64,000 nucleotides of DNA from the NCBI GenBank assembly GCA_025463135.1, contig JAOAPY010000005.1:215464-279463 (forward strand). Reading direction: 5' to 3'. The stretch is from Acidobacteriota bacterium. GTDB lineage: Bacteria; Acidobacteriota; Blastocatellia; Pyrinomonadales; Pyrinomonadaceae. A model generated the notes under the pieces. The model was given only the letters and a program-made list of their open reading frames with translations. It was not told the DNA's origin and did no database searches. Positions 9,659-18,600 of the stretch are shown here, in pieces. The stretch's first letter is position 1. Every line of letters starts with the position of its first letter. The translations under genes were made by a program, and so were the position numbers.

Positions 9659-11332
9659 ATGCTTACACCCACAACAGTTTTTAGCCCCATGGACGGAGCG
9701 GTCGGCTGCGACTATCTGCTCAGTCGAAACCAACTGATCATCGTCGAATTCGACGGGGACATCGATCTAATCAACCTGTCGAACAACTCTCATCAGATCA
9801 TCGGGCACGGTTACCAAAACCTGGAAGACATCAAAGTCTCGCGCGATGGTCGTCACGCCTATGTCACGGAACGCCAGGGCAATCTGCTGCGTGTAGATTT
9901 GCTCAATGCCGATCGGGTTCACGCCACATTGGTGAGCAGCGGGATGACTGCGCCGCACCAAATTGTGCTGGACGAAGATCATGGCGTCGCCTATGTCGTA
10001 GAGTTCGCACCTTCCGGACGAATTCTGCGAATCAACCTGAGCAGCGCTACTCCCGCAACCAATCACACACCGGTTGCCACCGGATTACACAGCGCGGTGG
10101 GCCTGCTGCTGACGGCAGATCGGCAGTTCGCTTACGTCAGCGAACAAACGGGAGGCAAGATCACTCGTATTAGACTCTCCACCGGCAACCGCCAGACGAT
10201 CGTGAGCGGCCTAAACCAGCCGTTTTTCCTGACCTGGTTGGGGGACACCGAGAGTTCGATCCTGACCACGGAGCGGGACCCGGCCAATAAGGTTGTGTTG
10301 ATTGACTTGACTCCAACGCCGGCTACGCACACTGAGATTGCCACAGTCCCGACGCGGCCATCGAGCGTGGCGGTGGTTGGGGCGGACCAGGTCTATGTTT
10401 CCAGCGACCAGGTGATAAGCAAGCTGTCGCTCACCGCGTTCGGACCGGGTGCCCCGATCTTCATGGGCATCGGTCACGTTCCCGTAACCAAGATCGGCGC
10501 CACCGGTATGGCGACGACTGATCCGGGTTACTTCTTTCAGGTGGTTGATGCGCCCTTCGGCGGCACGCTGCCGATCATGTTCAATCACGAAGCGGCCCGG
10601 AACGCGCCCTTGCATGCGGTGCACTATCGTATTGTCGTGGATGGCGCCGAGCTGCCGGTTACACCGTTCTCTGACTACCTCTGGAACAGCGGCACAAGTC
10701 AGTTCGATCTGGTGGCAAATCCCCACCCGGCGGGACCTTTTTACAACGTAAGGCACGCAGGCGAAGTGTGGTACAACCCGTGGCTTGGGGCATTTGTCGA
10801 CAGCACCAATTTGACTAACGGCTTGCACACTATTGCTATCCGATTGTTCACTGCCGCGAACGTCGAAATCGGGCACATCACGGATGCCGGTCGTTCGGCA
10901 AAGGTGTTGATCGACAACGGTTGGCCCATCGCCTCGATCGATAAGATCCTACACAATGGTGTTGAAGTTCCCGTGTGCGCGATCGAGCACCTGGGTGTTG
11001 ACAAGTGGACGTTCGACATCACGGCTCGAGATGTTGAAAAGCACCTCATGAGTTGGAGTCTTTGGGCTGTTTGGGGAGATAACAAGTCCAAAGCCATCGG
11101 CTCCGGTTCCTACGTTCACAACCCTGTAATACATCCCTTCGACCAGTGGGAGGGACTGCCGCCGGACCCGCACGTCGTGCCCAGCCCAGCATGGCAGGCC
11201 GCCGTCGCCGGTGATCCCTCATCAACCAACTGCGCGCACACGTTCTTTCTGGGCGTTTGGGACCGGGTAATCAATGGCTGGGGTTACATCCACTACGCTG
11301 ATTACCATAAGTCAATCACAATCATTCCGTAG
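9659..11332 (+). CDS. Beta-propeller protein with C-terminal beta-rich domain
   Basis: Protein of 557 residues. Residues ~15-280 contain repeated blades of the NHL/YVTN type (for example NLEDIKVSRDGRHAYVTER, QIVLDEDHGVAYVVEF and LLLTADRQFAYVSEQ), which form a beta-propeller. The second half (HYRIVVDGAELPVTPF, LHTIAIRLFTAANVEIG) looks like beta-sandwich modules ending in an aromatic, His-rich segment. No signal peptide is visible, which is unusual for this kind of protein. Its function is unknown; ligand or partner binding is the safest reading. RBS AAGGA lies nine bases before ATG 9659, and a strong terminator follows the stop codon. Confidence 0.7.
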   Translation: MLTPTTVFSPMDGAVGCDYLLSRNQLIIVEFDGDIDLINLSNNSHQIIGHGYQNLEDIKVSRDGRHAYVTERQGNLLRVDLLNADRVHATLVSSGMTAPHQIVLDEDHGVAYVVEFAPSGRILRINLSSATPATNHTPVATGLHSAVGLLLTADRQFAYVSEQTGGKITRIRLSTGNRQTIVSGLNQPFFLTWLGDTESSILTTERDPANKVVLIDLTPTPATHTEIATVPTRPSSVAVVGADQVYVSSDQVISKLSLTAFGPGAPIFMGIGHVPVTKIGATGMATTDPGYFFQVVDAPFGGTLPIMFNHEAARNAPLHAVHYRIVVDGAELPVTPFSDYLWNSGTSQFDLVANPHPAGPFYNVRHAGEVWYNPWLGAFVDSTNLTNGLHTIAIRLFTAANVEIGHITDAGRSAKVLIDNGWPIASIDKILHNGVEVPVCAIEHLGVDKWTFDITARDVEKHLMSWSLWAVWGDNKSKAIGSGSYVHNPVIHPFDQWEGLPPDPHVVPSPAWQAAVAGDPSSTNCAHTFFLGVWDRVINGWGYIHYADYHKSITIIP

Positions 11333-11352
11333 GCCGACCTTCCGTAGCCGAG

Positions 11353-11393
11353 ACCTCCCGGTGCTGGTTTTGCCAGGCATCGGGAGGTTTTTA
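11353..11393 (+). terminator. Rho-independent terminator
   Basis: A 12-pair stem (ACCTCCCGGTGC with GCATCGGGAGGT, one G-T pair) and a short loop is followed directly by TTTTT. It lies 20 bases after the beta-propeller stop codon and is a textbook intrinsic terminator. Confidence 0.9.
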
Positions 11394-11592
11394 CTTTGAA
11401 AGCGCCCTCTAAGCGTTACTCAATACATCGTCAATCCTCAGTCATTGAAGCTTCGTCGCGGTATCGTCCCAAACTAACAAGTAAATCTTTCCGCACAAGT
11501 TCAGGCGCATTGAAATCCAGTGACGCAGGGCCATACGTATATTCCCCGAGTTCGCAAAATCAACTTGGAAAAAAGGAAGGTAGAAGAACGTC

Positions 11593-12159
11593 GTGAAGAA
11601 ATTATCTCTAATGCTGCTTATGGCAGTGGCTGCAATCGCAATCGCAAATCAAAGTGCTTATGCACAGATGAAATCAATGAACCCAATGGTCGGCGGCGCG
11701 CCGATGCTTGCTTCAAGGGACATCGTTGATAACGCCGTCAATTCGGCTGACCACACCACCCTGGTCGCTGCGGTCAAGGCCGCCGGCCTGGTCCCAACGC
11801 TCAAGAGCAAAGGACCGTTCACCGTATTCGCACCGACAAACGCGGCTTTCGAAAAACTGCCGGCCGGCACGGTTGATACTTTGCTCAAGCCGGAAAACAA
11901 AGACATGCTGACAAAGGTCCTGACCTATCACGTCGTGGCGGGAAGATTGGATTCCAAAGCCATCGCAAAGCTGATTCGCGCCGGTCAAGGTAAAGCAACT
12001 CTAAAGACCGTAAGCGGCGGCACGCTGATCGCGAGCATGAACGGCGATAGCCTGGTGTTGCAAGATGAAAAGGGTGGCACCTCGACCGTTTCAATCGCCA
12101 ACGTCTATCAATCAAACGGCGTCATTCACGTGGTTGATACCGTATTGCTCCCTAACTAG
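11593..12159 (+). CDS. Secreted fasciclin (FAS1) domain protein
   Basis: Exported protein of 188 residues: a signal peptide (LMLLMAVAAIAIANQSAYAQ) and one FAS1 domain. The two conserved FAS1 boxes are visible, KGPFTVFAPTNAAFEKLPAG (H1) and DTVLLPN after GVIHVVD (H2), with the YHVV motif between them. Bacterial single-FAS1 proteins are periplasmic or cell-surface adhesion-type proteins. The start is GTG at 11593 after AAAAAAGGAAGGTAGAAG. No partner gene is adjacent, and the downstream gap contains an inverted pair of palindromic repeats. Confidence 0.93.
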   Translation: MKKLSLMLLMAVAAIAIANQSAYAQMKSMNPMVGGAPMLASRDIVDNAVNSADHTTLVAAVKAAGLVPTLKSKGPFTVFAPTNAAFEKLPAGTVDTLLKPENKDMLTKVLTYHVVAGRLDSKAIAKLIRAGQGKATLKTVSGGTLIASMNGDSLVLQDEKGGTSTVSIANVYQSNGVIHVVDTVLLPN

Positions 12160-12677
12160 TCGTGAAGCAGTATCTTGACGCCAAAGGCGTCTGCTAATTC
12201 CAGCCCAGGGCAGCGCCCTGGGTTAGCGCGCATCGCGAGTTCGTCTCACCCTGTAGGGGTTCGCCAATTCTCTTGGACACGCTGGCGAACACCTTCAGTG
12301 TAATTGGGGCTGAGTGAGATGCCCGTTACCCAGGGCGCTGCCCTGGGCTGCAATTAGCCGACGCCTTGGCGTCTCACGCGACCCTTCCTGCTTCGATTAC
12401 CTCATCACGTCCTCGAGAACCCACCGCAGAGTCAAGTATATTGATGCCGGATTAATCGGGTGAGAATGATATCGCGGCACACTCCAGAATAACGCCAAAG
12501 AGGTTGACGGCTTAAAACGCCGCGCCTATGATTCCGCTACCATTTATTGCAAGGCGTTTTCTTTCCCAGGCATTATTTAGTTCGTTGATTCGCATTACCT
12601 CTCTCGTCTTCCGCGACCGATGCCCTGCCCCATCGTCGGCCCGCTCATTTGCAGGACGGATTAGAAAGTTGTAAGAG
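12160..12677. repeat. Gap with paired inverted CCCAGGGC palindromes
   Basis: These 518 bases contain no supported gene. Two copies of the palindrome CCCAGGGCAGCGCCCTGGG, at 12204-12222 and (inverted) 12329-12347, face each other. They carry flanks GACGCCAAAGGCGTCTGCTA and GCCGACGCCTTGGCGTCTCA, forming a REPIN-like doublet spanning about 12172-12380. The remaining bases up to 12677 should hold the promoter of the large surface protein; none is obvious. Confidence 0.65.
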
Positions 12678-12689
12678 GTGACAAATCCC

Positions 12690-15600
12690 ATGGCATTCCC
12701 ACCCATACTCACCCGCAGACAGACTGGTTGGGCTGCCCTCATGCTGCTAAGCGCATTGGCGTGGTTTGCCCTGCCGAGCTCTTTGCGCCAGCGCATTGCA
12801 CCTATCGCCCGGGCGGCGACTTTCACTGTTACAAACACCAACGACAATGGAGCGGGTTCGCTGCGGCAGGCGATTGTTACTTCGAATCTAAACATGGGTC
12901 CGAGCGCCAACACGATCAATTTCAATATTCCGAGCGGGGCAGGGAATACGATTAGTCCTCTTTCACCTCTGCCGGTCATAACCGCGCCTGTGACTATCGA
13001 CGGGTTTCTCCAGGCGGGTCCGGGAAACAGCCGAGTTCTAATCGAGTTGGAAGGTAGCCAGGCAGGAGCAAATGCGAACGGACTAACGATCACTGCTGGT
13101 AATTGCAATATTTATTCGCTGGTGATCAATCGCTTTAAGGGAGCAGGTGTACGCCTGCAGGACGCCGGTGGAAATCTGATTGCCGGCAACCTTATCGGCA
13201 CAGATACTGAAGGGATTTTGGATCGCGGCAACACGGTGGCGGGAATCAGCATCGTCAACTCGAATGGAAACACGATTCGGGAAAACCTTATTTCCGGGAA
13301 CGACGGGCCGGGCGTTGCGCTAACCGGCGCCCGGTTGAACACTTTTGCCGGTAATCAAATCGGCACCAACGCAACTACTACGGTAGCGCTGCCAAACAGT
13401 AACGGCATCGCGCTCGATCAGGATTCAGCGGATAACATCATCGGCGCTCCAGTGGGAGTTTCATCCGTCATCAACGTGATTGCCGGAAACACTTTTGTCG
13501 GCATAGCCATCGCCGGCAACCACAACCTGATCAGGAACAATTACATTGGCAACAACGGCGCCAGCGCCATACCGAATGGGATTGACGGCATCTACATCCT
13601 CGGCGGATCCGGCAACGTCATTGGCGGCACCAGCTACTCCACCACCAACGTGATCTCCGGCAACTTGCAGAACGGCATCGAGATTCTAAGCGCCGCGGCG
13701 GTGGGCAATCAGGTCCTCGGTAATTTTATCGGCACTGGCGCCGCGGTATCGGGCTCGCCGATTCCAAATGGCGCGCACGGCATCTTCATTGACTCTGCTG
13801 CCAGCAACACCATGATTGGCGGCACAAATACCGCTGGTAGTCTTCCGCAAAATTTCATTGCTCATAATAAGGGTGATGGCATACATCTCAATCGAGGGTT
13901 CGATAACAAAGTCGTCGGCAACTATATTCACGACAATGTTGGCGCCGGAGTGTTTGTTAACGACCCGGGCCTGGTCTTTGATGGCGATACTTTGATCTCC
14001 GGCAATCGTATTTTCAATGATGGAACCCTGGGAATTGATCTGGCGCCGGCGGGAGTGACACCAAATGATGTGGGAGACGCTGACGGCGGAGCCAACCTGC
14101 TGCAGAATTATCCGGTGCTCTCAGCTGCCTTTGCTGCCCAGGGAAAGGCATTTGTCGCGGGGACTCTCAACAGCAAACCAAACGCAACCTATCGGATTGA
14201 GTTCTTTGCCAACAACGCGTGCGATTCCTCAGGCTACGGTGAGGCCGAAAAGATTTTGGGCTTTACTTCGGTTACTACCAACAGCGCCGGCAACGCCGGC
14301 TTTCAATTCAATTCGGGAAGCGGCAGCGATGGCGCCGACGCCGGCCAATTCGCGGTGGCTACGGCGACTGACGCCGTAGGTAATACTTCCGAGCTTTCGC
14401 AGTGTCTGCTGATTCAGAATGGCGGCACGATTTCGTTGGCAAGCGCCTCTGCCAGGGTCTTTGAGACTGCGGGCAACATTGCGCTACGCGTTAATCGCAG
14501 TAACAGCGCCATAGCCGCTACGGTTGATTATGCGACCCGCAACGGGACCGCCCTGGCAGGATCGGATTTTACGGCGGCCAGCGGAACGCTCAGCTTTGAC
14601 CCGGGTGAGTTAAGCAAAACCATTGTCATTCCCATTCTGAACGATCAGTTGGCCGAAGGCGCTGAAGCCTTTTCATTGACGATCAGCAACCCGACGGGCG
14701 GCGCTTCGCTGGGTCTGCCGGAAACCACGGTCGTGATTGACGACGATGAGATTCCGTCGAGCATTGTGTATGCAATAACAGCCGACAATCATTTGCTGAG
14801 TTTCAATAGCACCCGTCCTGAGGTATTTTTCGAGAACCGGCCCATCGTGGGGGAAAAGGTTTTTGGTATTGATTTCCGACCGGCAACGGGCCAACTCTAT
14901 GCAGTCGGTGAGAGCGGCCGCCTCTACACCATAAATCTGTCGAACGTTACTTTGACTCAGGTCGGCACCTCTCTAATTCCGAACGGTAGTTTCGATTTCA
15001 ATCCCGTAACAGACCGCATACGCGTAGCGAACGCGAACGGTAATTTTGAGGTGAATCCAACTACTGGAACGATTGTTACGACTGGTACTCCTCTGGCCTT
15101 CGCTGCAGGTGATCCGAACTTCGGAATTCGACCCACAATCCTGGGCCTGGCCCACACCAACAACATGGCGGGCGCGACTGCGACCACCACTTACGGCATT
15201 CAATGGACGGGCGCATTTGATGGGACTCAGCTGGTCACCGTCGGCTCACTGGACGGCAACCCGCTTTCGCCGAACTCCGGCCAACTATTTACGGTCGGCC
15301 AGATGGGCCCATCGACGGCATCGTATGCCGGCTTTGATGTCTCTGATACCGGTGAAGCTTTTGTCTCACTTGCCCATCCGGAAGAGGGCGTTTTCGCTAC
15401 TTTCTACAAGCTCAATTTGGCAACGGGCTCGACGCAACCGCTGGGTACTTTGATTGATCCAAATCATTCTGGAGTTACTGCCATCGCAGTCCAGCCGGCT
15501 GAAAAAGTGCAGTTCAAAACTTCCATCTTCAGCGTCAACGAATATATAGGCGAGGCCGCTATCACCATCACGCGTTCCGCGGTGGGTGGCAATACGCAGG

Positions 15601-16607
15601 TGGATTACAGCACCAGCGACGGCACAGCCAGGGCCGGAATAGATTATCTTCCAGCCAGTGGATCGATTGGTTTTTCGCCCGGCCAGAAAAGCGCAACCTT
15701 CCCCGTAACAATCTTTGACGATGCGCTGATTGAAGGCGTGGAGAGCATAAACCTTTCCCTGACCGTGACCGCTACTGATTCGGGCGGTCTGGTCGGCAAA
15801 ACTGAAACAGCCCGGATTGCGATCATGGACGAGCCTGCAGAGGCGGGTACTAATGCAATTGATAACGCCGATTTTTTTGTGCGTCAGCATTATGCGGATT
15901 TTCTCAATCGCACCGCCGACTCGGGCGGGCTCGCCTTTTGGACCAATCATATTACCGAGTGCTTCAACGATCAGGCCTGCGTCAACGACCGGCGCATCGG
16001 CGTATCGGCTGCGTTCTTTATCGAAAATGAGTTTCAGCAAACCGGCTTCTTCATCTACCGTTTCTATCAGGCAGCGCTGGGACGGCGGCCGACCTATGCG
16101 GAGTTCAATGCCGATCGCGGGCAGGTGATTGGAGGGGCAGACCTGGAAAAGGGGAAACAGGCGTTCGCCGGCGGGTTTGTCCAGCGCCCCGCATTTCTTC
16201 AGGCATATCCATTGAGCATGGATGGACCAGCCTTCGTGGACGCAGTGATTATGACCGCGGGGCAGGCATCCGGCCTGGCAGATCTTTCTACCCGGCGCGC
16301 CGGTCTTCTGTCTCAGTACAATTCCGGCGCAAACCAGAACGACAGCCGCGTGCGGGTGCTGCGCTCGTTGATTGATGACAGCGCTTTTGTCACCGCCCTC
16401 TACAACCCGGCGTTCGTGTTGATGCAATACTTTGGCTACCTGCGCCGGCCGCCCGACCAGACCGGCTATAACTTCTGGTTGGACCATCTCAACAATCGCA
16501 CTCCCAATAACTATCGCGCGATGGTCTGTGCTTTCATTACCTCGCACGAATACCAGCGCCGCTTTGGCCAGGTCATCAGTCGCAGCAACCAGGACTGCCC
16601 CCCATAG
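12690..16607 (+). CDS. Large modular surface protein: beta-helix, Calx-beta, DUF4394, Calx-beta, DUF4214
   Basis: A secreted protein of about 1305 residues. After a signal segment (WAALMLLSALAWFALPSSL) comes a CSLREA-type opening (FTVTNTNDNGAGSLRQAI). Next is a right-handed beta-helix of ~450 residues with many GNxI/NxIxGN rungs. A Calx-beta domain follows (around residue 590-680, SNPTGGASL), then a DUF4394 propeller-like domain (VYAITADNHLLSFNST onward). A second Calx-beta domain comes next (YSTSDGTARAGIDYLPASG). The protein ends with DUF4214 (FFVRQHYADFLNRTADSGGLAFWTNHI), repeated in part. Such proteins are thought to sit on the surface or be released, with beta-helix domains often binding or cutting polysaccharide. 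No catalytic residues are evident. ATG 12690 has AAGAGG 11 bases upstream; GTG 12678 is an alternative. Confidence 0.9.
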   Translation: MAFPPILTRRQTGWAALMLLSALAWFALPSSLRQRIAPIARAATFTVTNTNDNGAGSLRQAIVTSNLNMGPSANTINFNIPSGAGNTISPLSPLPVITAPVTIDGFLQAGPGNSRVLIELEGSQAGANANGLTITAGNCNIYSLVINRFKGAGVRLQDAGGNLIAGNLIGTDTEGILDRGNTVAGISIVNSNGNTIRENLISGNDGPGVALTGARLNTFAGNQIGTNATTTVALPNSNGIALDQDSADNIIGAPVGVSSVINVIAGNTFVGIAIAGNHNLIRNNYIGNNGASAIPNGIDGIYILGGSGNVIGGTSYSTTNVISGNLQNGIEILSAAAVGNQVLGNFIGTGAAVSGSPIPNGAHGIFIDSAASNTMIGGTNTAGSLPQNFIAHNKGDGIHLNRGFDNKVVGNYIHDNVGAGVFVNDPGLVFDGDTLISGNRIFNDGTLGIDLAPAGVTPNDVGDADGGANLLQNYPVLSAAFAAQGKAFVAGTLNSKPNATYRIEFFANNACDSSGYGEAEKILGFTSVTTNSAGNAGFQFNSGSGSDGADAGQFAVATATDAVGNTSELSQCLLIQNGGTISLASASARVFETAGNIALRVNRSNSAIAATVDYATRNGTALAGSDFTAASGTLSFDPGELSKTIVIPILNDQLAEGAEAFSLTISNPTGGASLGLPETTVVIDDDEIPSSIVYAITADNHLLSFNSTRPEVFFENRPIVGEKVFGIDFRPATGQLYAVGESGRLYTINLSNVTLTQVGTSLIPNGSFDFNPVTDRIRVANANGNFEVNPTTGTIVTTGTPLAFAAGDPNFGIRPTILGLAHTNNMAGATATTTYGIQWTGAFDGTQLVTVGSLDGNPLSPNSGQLFTVGQMGPSTASYAGFDVSDTGEAFVSLAHPEEGVFATFYKLNLATGSTQPLGTLIDPNHSGVTAIAVQPAEKVQFKTSIFSVNEYIGEAAITITRSAVGGNTQVDYSTSDGTARAGIDYLPASGSIGFSPGQKSATFPVTIFDDALIEGVESINLSLTVTATDSGGLVGKTETARIAIMDEPAEAGTNAIDNADFFVRQHYADFLNRTADSGGLAFWTNHITECFNDQACVNDRRIGVSAAFFIENEFQQTGFFIYRFYQAALGRRPTYAEFNADRGQVIGGADLEKGKQAFAGGFVQRPAFLQAYPLSMDGPAFVDAVIMTAGQASGLADLSTRRAGLLSQYNSGANQNDSRVRVLRSLIDDSAFVTALYNPAFVLMQYFGYLRRPPDQTGYNFWLDHLNNRTPNNYRAMVCAFITSHEYQRRFGQVISRSNQDCPP

Positions 16608-16617
16608 GAGAACCGGC

Positions 16618-17088
16618 TTGATTACCTGCCGCAGAATGACAGCCACTGACGTTCCGGATGCGTTCGATATGCTGAGCGCGTTTCTTACGGAAGACGAACA
16701 CTACCTGGCCAGCAGCAACGCTTACGGCGACCGCGGCACCGAAGCTTTGATGGACGCGCTCGATCTTTTTCTTACTCGTCCCGAGATCGGTTTTGTCTGG
16801 CTGGCATACGACGATGAGGGTCTCGCCGGTATCTGCGTGGTGTGCTACGCCATCTCCACCTCGCTCGGCACGCTGGTCGGAAAACTTGACGATGTTTCGG
16901 TAAAAGAAAACCGGCGTGGCCGGGGCATCGGCTCCGCCTTGATTCAAGAGCTAAAGCAGGAACTGCACCGCCAAAACGTGATGCGCATCGATGTGGCAGT
17001 TCACGTCGACAATCCGGAAGCACGCGGCTTTTACGCGAAGTTGGGGTTTACTGCCTTGAACGAAGAGAGACTCGCCTGTCTAATCTGA
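16618..17088 (+). CDS. GNAT family N-acetyltransferase
   Basis: Acetyl-CoA-dependent acyltransferase of 156 residues with unknown acceptor. The fold is recognised from the acetyl-CoA loop VKENRRGRGIGSALIQELKQEL (motif A, R/QxxGxG/A). It is also shown by the C-terminal VHVDNPEARGFYAKLGFTAL, in which the NxxAxxFYxKxGF motif is the standard GNAT ending. The start is TTG at 16618, seven bases after AGGAG that overlaps the stop of the surface-protein gene, so the two genes are probably co-transcribed. An internal ATG at 16636 would shorten it by six residues. Confidence 0.88.
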   Translation: MITCRRMTATDVPDAFDMLSAFLTEDEHYLASSNAYGDRGTEALMDALDLFLTRPEIGFVWLAYDDEGLAGICVVCYAISTSLGTLVGKLDDVSVKENRRGRGIGSALIQELKQELHRQNVMRIDVAVHVDNPEARGFYAKLGFTALNEERLACLI

Positions 17089-17094
17089 AAGTGA

Positions 17095-17113
17095 CACGGG
17101 CGTCTCGCCCGTG
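17095..17113. repeat. CACGGGCG palindrome
   Basis: CACGGGCGTCTCGCCCGTG, an 8-base-arm palindrome between convergent genes. A near-identical one (CACGGGCGTCCCGCCCGTG) lies at 35370-35388, and a related palindrome, CACGCGCATCTTGCGCGTG, is at 33361-33379 and 37367-37385. Confidence 0.7.
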
Positions 17114-17147
17114 GATCTCCACGAGAGAGGCAAGCATAGATCAGGAG

Positions 17148-17630
17148 TTACCGCTCTAAATCGATGGAAGGTTCACAGAGCACGGGAAAGTTGACCGAAT
17201 TCGCGATGAAACAAAGGTGGTGAGCCCGTTCATGAAGTGACAGAGCCAATTCACGGTCATACTCGCCGTCATAGGTGATTTCCGGTCGCAAGGTCACCTG
17301 GGTGAAGTGCCCGCCGCCATCTTTGGTCTCAACCATTGTGCCCGCCGCCTCGTCCCGGTAATCGGTAATCACGATGCCGGCCTCAGAACAAAGGTGCAGG
17401 TACCAAAGCATATGACAAGTCGAAAGTGACGCCACCAATAATTCTTCGGGGTTGTAACGGGTTTTGTCGCCGCGGAAATTGGGGTCCGACGAGCCGGGCA
17501 CTATCGGTTTACCAGGCGCGGAGATTTCGTGATCTCTTTTGTAGGCGCGATAGTTCGCGGTGCCTGGGCCAAGGTTGCCGGTCCAACGAATGTTCACTGA
17601 ATAAGAGTGTTCCTTCTGATCACTGCTCAA
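17148..17630 (-). CDS. OsmC family peroxiredoxin-like protein
   Basis: OsmC/Ohr-type protein of 160 residues that reduces organic or other hydroperoxides through two cysteines. The family pattern is visible: SVNIRWTGNLGPGTANY at the start, then NPEELLVASLSTCHMLWYLHLC with the first redox Cys in the long helix. The segment AHHLCFIANSVNFPV follows, containing the second. The order and the TCHM motif match the OsmC subgroup. The likely start is TTG at 17630, just after GGGAGA; no ATG is available nearby. It lies convergently with the GNAT gene. Confidence 0.88.
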   Translation of the reverse strand: MSSDQKEHSYSVNIRWTGNLGPGTANYRAYKRDHEISAPGKPIVPGSSDPNFRGDKTRYNPEELLVASLSTCHMLWYLHLCSEAGIVITDYRDEAAGTMVETKDGGGHFTQVTLRPEITYDGEYDRELALSLHERAHHLCFIANSVNFPVLCEPSIDLER

Positions 17631-17718
17631 CTTCCTTCTCCCTCATGACGCGCACAAGTCTTTCATCTTCAAAAGCCTACTTCGTGTTTTGGCCCGCAGT
17701 TTTTATGGGCGCCTTCCA

Positions 17719-18273
17719 TCACTTGTATTTGTTGTAGGCCGCGGCCAGCTTCGCGTCGTACTTGTATTGTTGATAGCTGGGTCCGTTGTAGCCCTTGGCA
17801 AAACCGGCCCAGTTCTTGCTCTTGAGATGTCTTGCCAGGTTATTCGTTTCCACAAACCGCACAAATGAATCCAGGTGACCTGCTTCGTCGCGATACATTG
17901 AATCTACAAAGTCCTGAAGACTCGCATAGCCAAGCGATTTCCAGTTCATTCCCAGCACCTGGAACCGCCCCCACGAACATGACTGTTGCGCAGCATCTTT
18001 ATCGAGTGCCGCGGCCTTATCGAGTCTCAGGTGCTGTTGCGATACCTTGCCATACCCGCCCGGTTTGGGATTGGAGATGTCCGGATTACTGGCGTCGTAT
18101 TTCTTTTTGGTAAGTCGGCTGAACAAATGTCGTTCAAAGAGTATGACCGGCTTACCGTCCGGAAGAAAGGCGCCATAAGGACCGGATTCAACTTCAGAGA
18201 CAGCCTTGATTGCGGCTACCTCGCAACCCAGTCGATCTGCAGCCTGTTTGAAATCATCATCAGTGAGCGGCAT
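17719..18273 (-). CDS. N-acetylmuramidase (DUF3380), endolysin-like
   Basis: Peptidoglycan-cleaving enzyme of 184 residues. It matches the N-acetylmuramidase family: the VSEVESGPYGAFLPDGKPVILFERHLF segment carries the catalytic Glu and the conserved ERHLFSRLT. The second half has SWGRFQVLGMNWKSLGY and WAGFAKGYNGPSYQQYKYDAKLA. Phage and temperate-phage-derived endolysins use this domain. It has no signal peptide, as expected for a phage lysin released by a holin, but no phage genes are nearby, so it may be a domesticated leftover. ATG 18273 has AGGAG six bases upstream. Confidence 0.85.
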   Translation of the reverse strand: MPLTDDDFKQAADRLGCEVAAIKAVSEVESGPYGAFLPDGKPVILFERHLFSRLTKKKYDASNPDISNPKPGGYGKVSQQHLRLDKAAALDKDAAQQSCSWGRFQVLGMNWKSLGYASLQDFVDSMYRDEAGHLDSFVRFVETNNLARHLKSKNWAGFAKGYNGPSYQQYKYDAKLAAAYNKYK

Positions 18274-18600
18274 GACTTCTCCTCTTTAGTGGCCGCTCGC
18301 AGCGGCGGTTATTTCAGAATTTGATCTAAGTCCTTACGAAAAATTCTCAGGACCATGCATGAGTTTGGAGATCGAGAGCGCGCAGATCTTAACGCGAGCG
18401 CGGGAGCAGGGGCAAGAATTTCTCGGGCTGGGTGAAGACTCAATGTATGTTGTTGCCGTTTCAGCGTTATGAGATTACTGGCTACAACGATCCCATGTTT
18501 GCGACAACCCTGGGCTGGAATTGGTTAACCCCTTTGGCGTAGACAGCTTGATAGTATTTGAGTTTGTACACGACCCAATGGCGGTATCTAGTGACGAATT
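18274..18600. other. Intergenic gap
   Basis: This 327-base gap separates the muramidase from the upstream cytochrome c fusion gene, both on the minus strand. A degraded copy of the CCCTGGG repeat (CCCTGGGCTGGAATTGGTTA, 18505-18524) lies near the end. No other feature is clear. Confidence 0.4.

Noticed and set aside
15366..16646. A 426-codon open frame on the minus strand opposite the large surface protein
   Set aside because: It is exactly antisense to DUF4214 and Calx-beta coding sequence, whose protein families are clear on the plus strand; the antisense product shows no family features.
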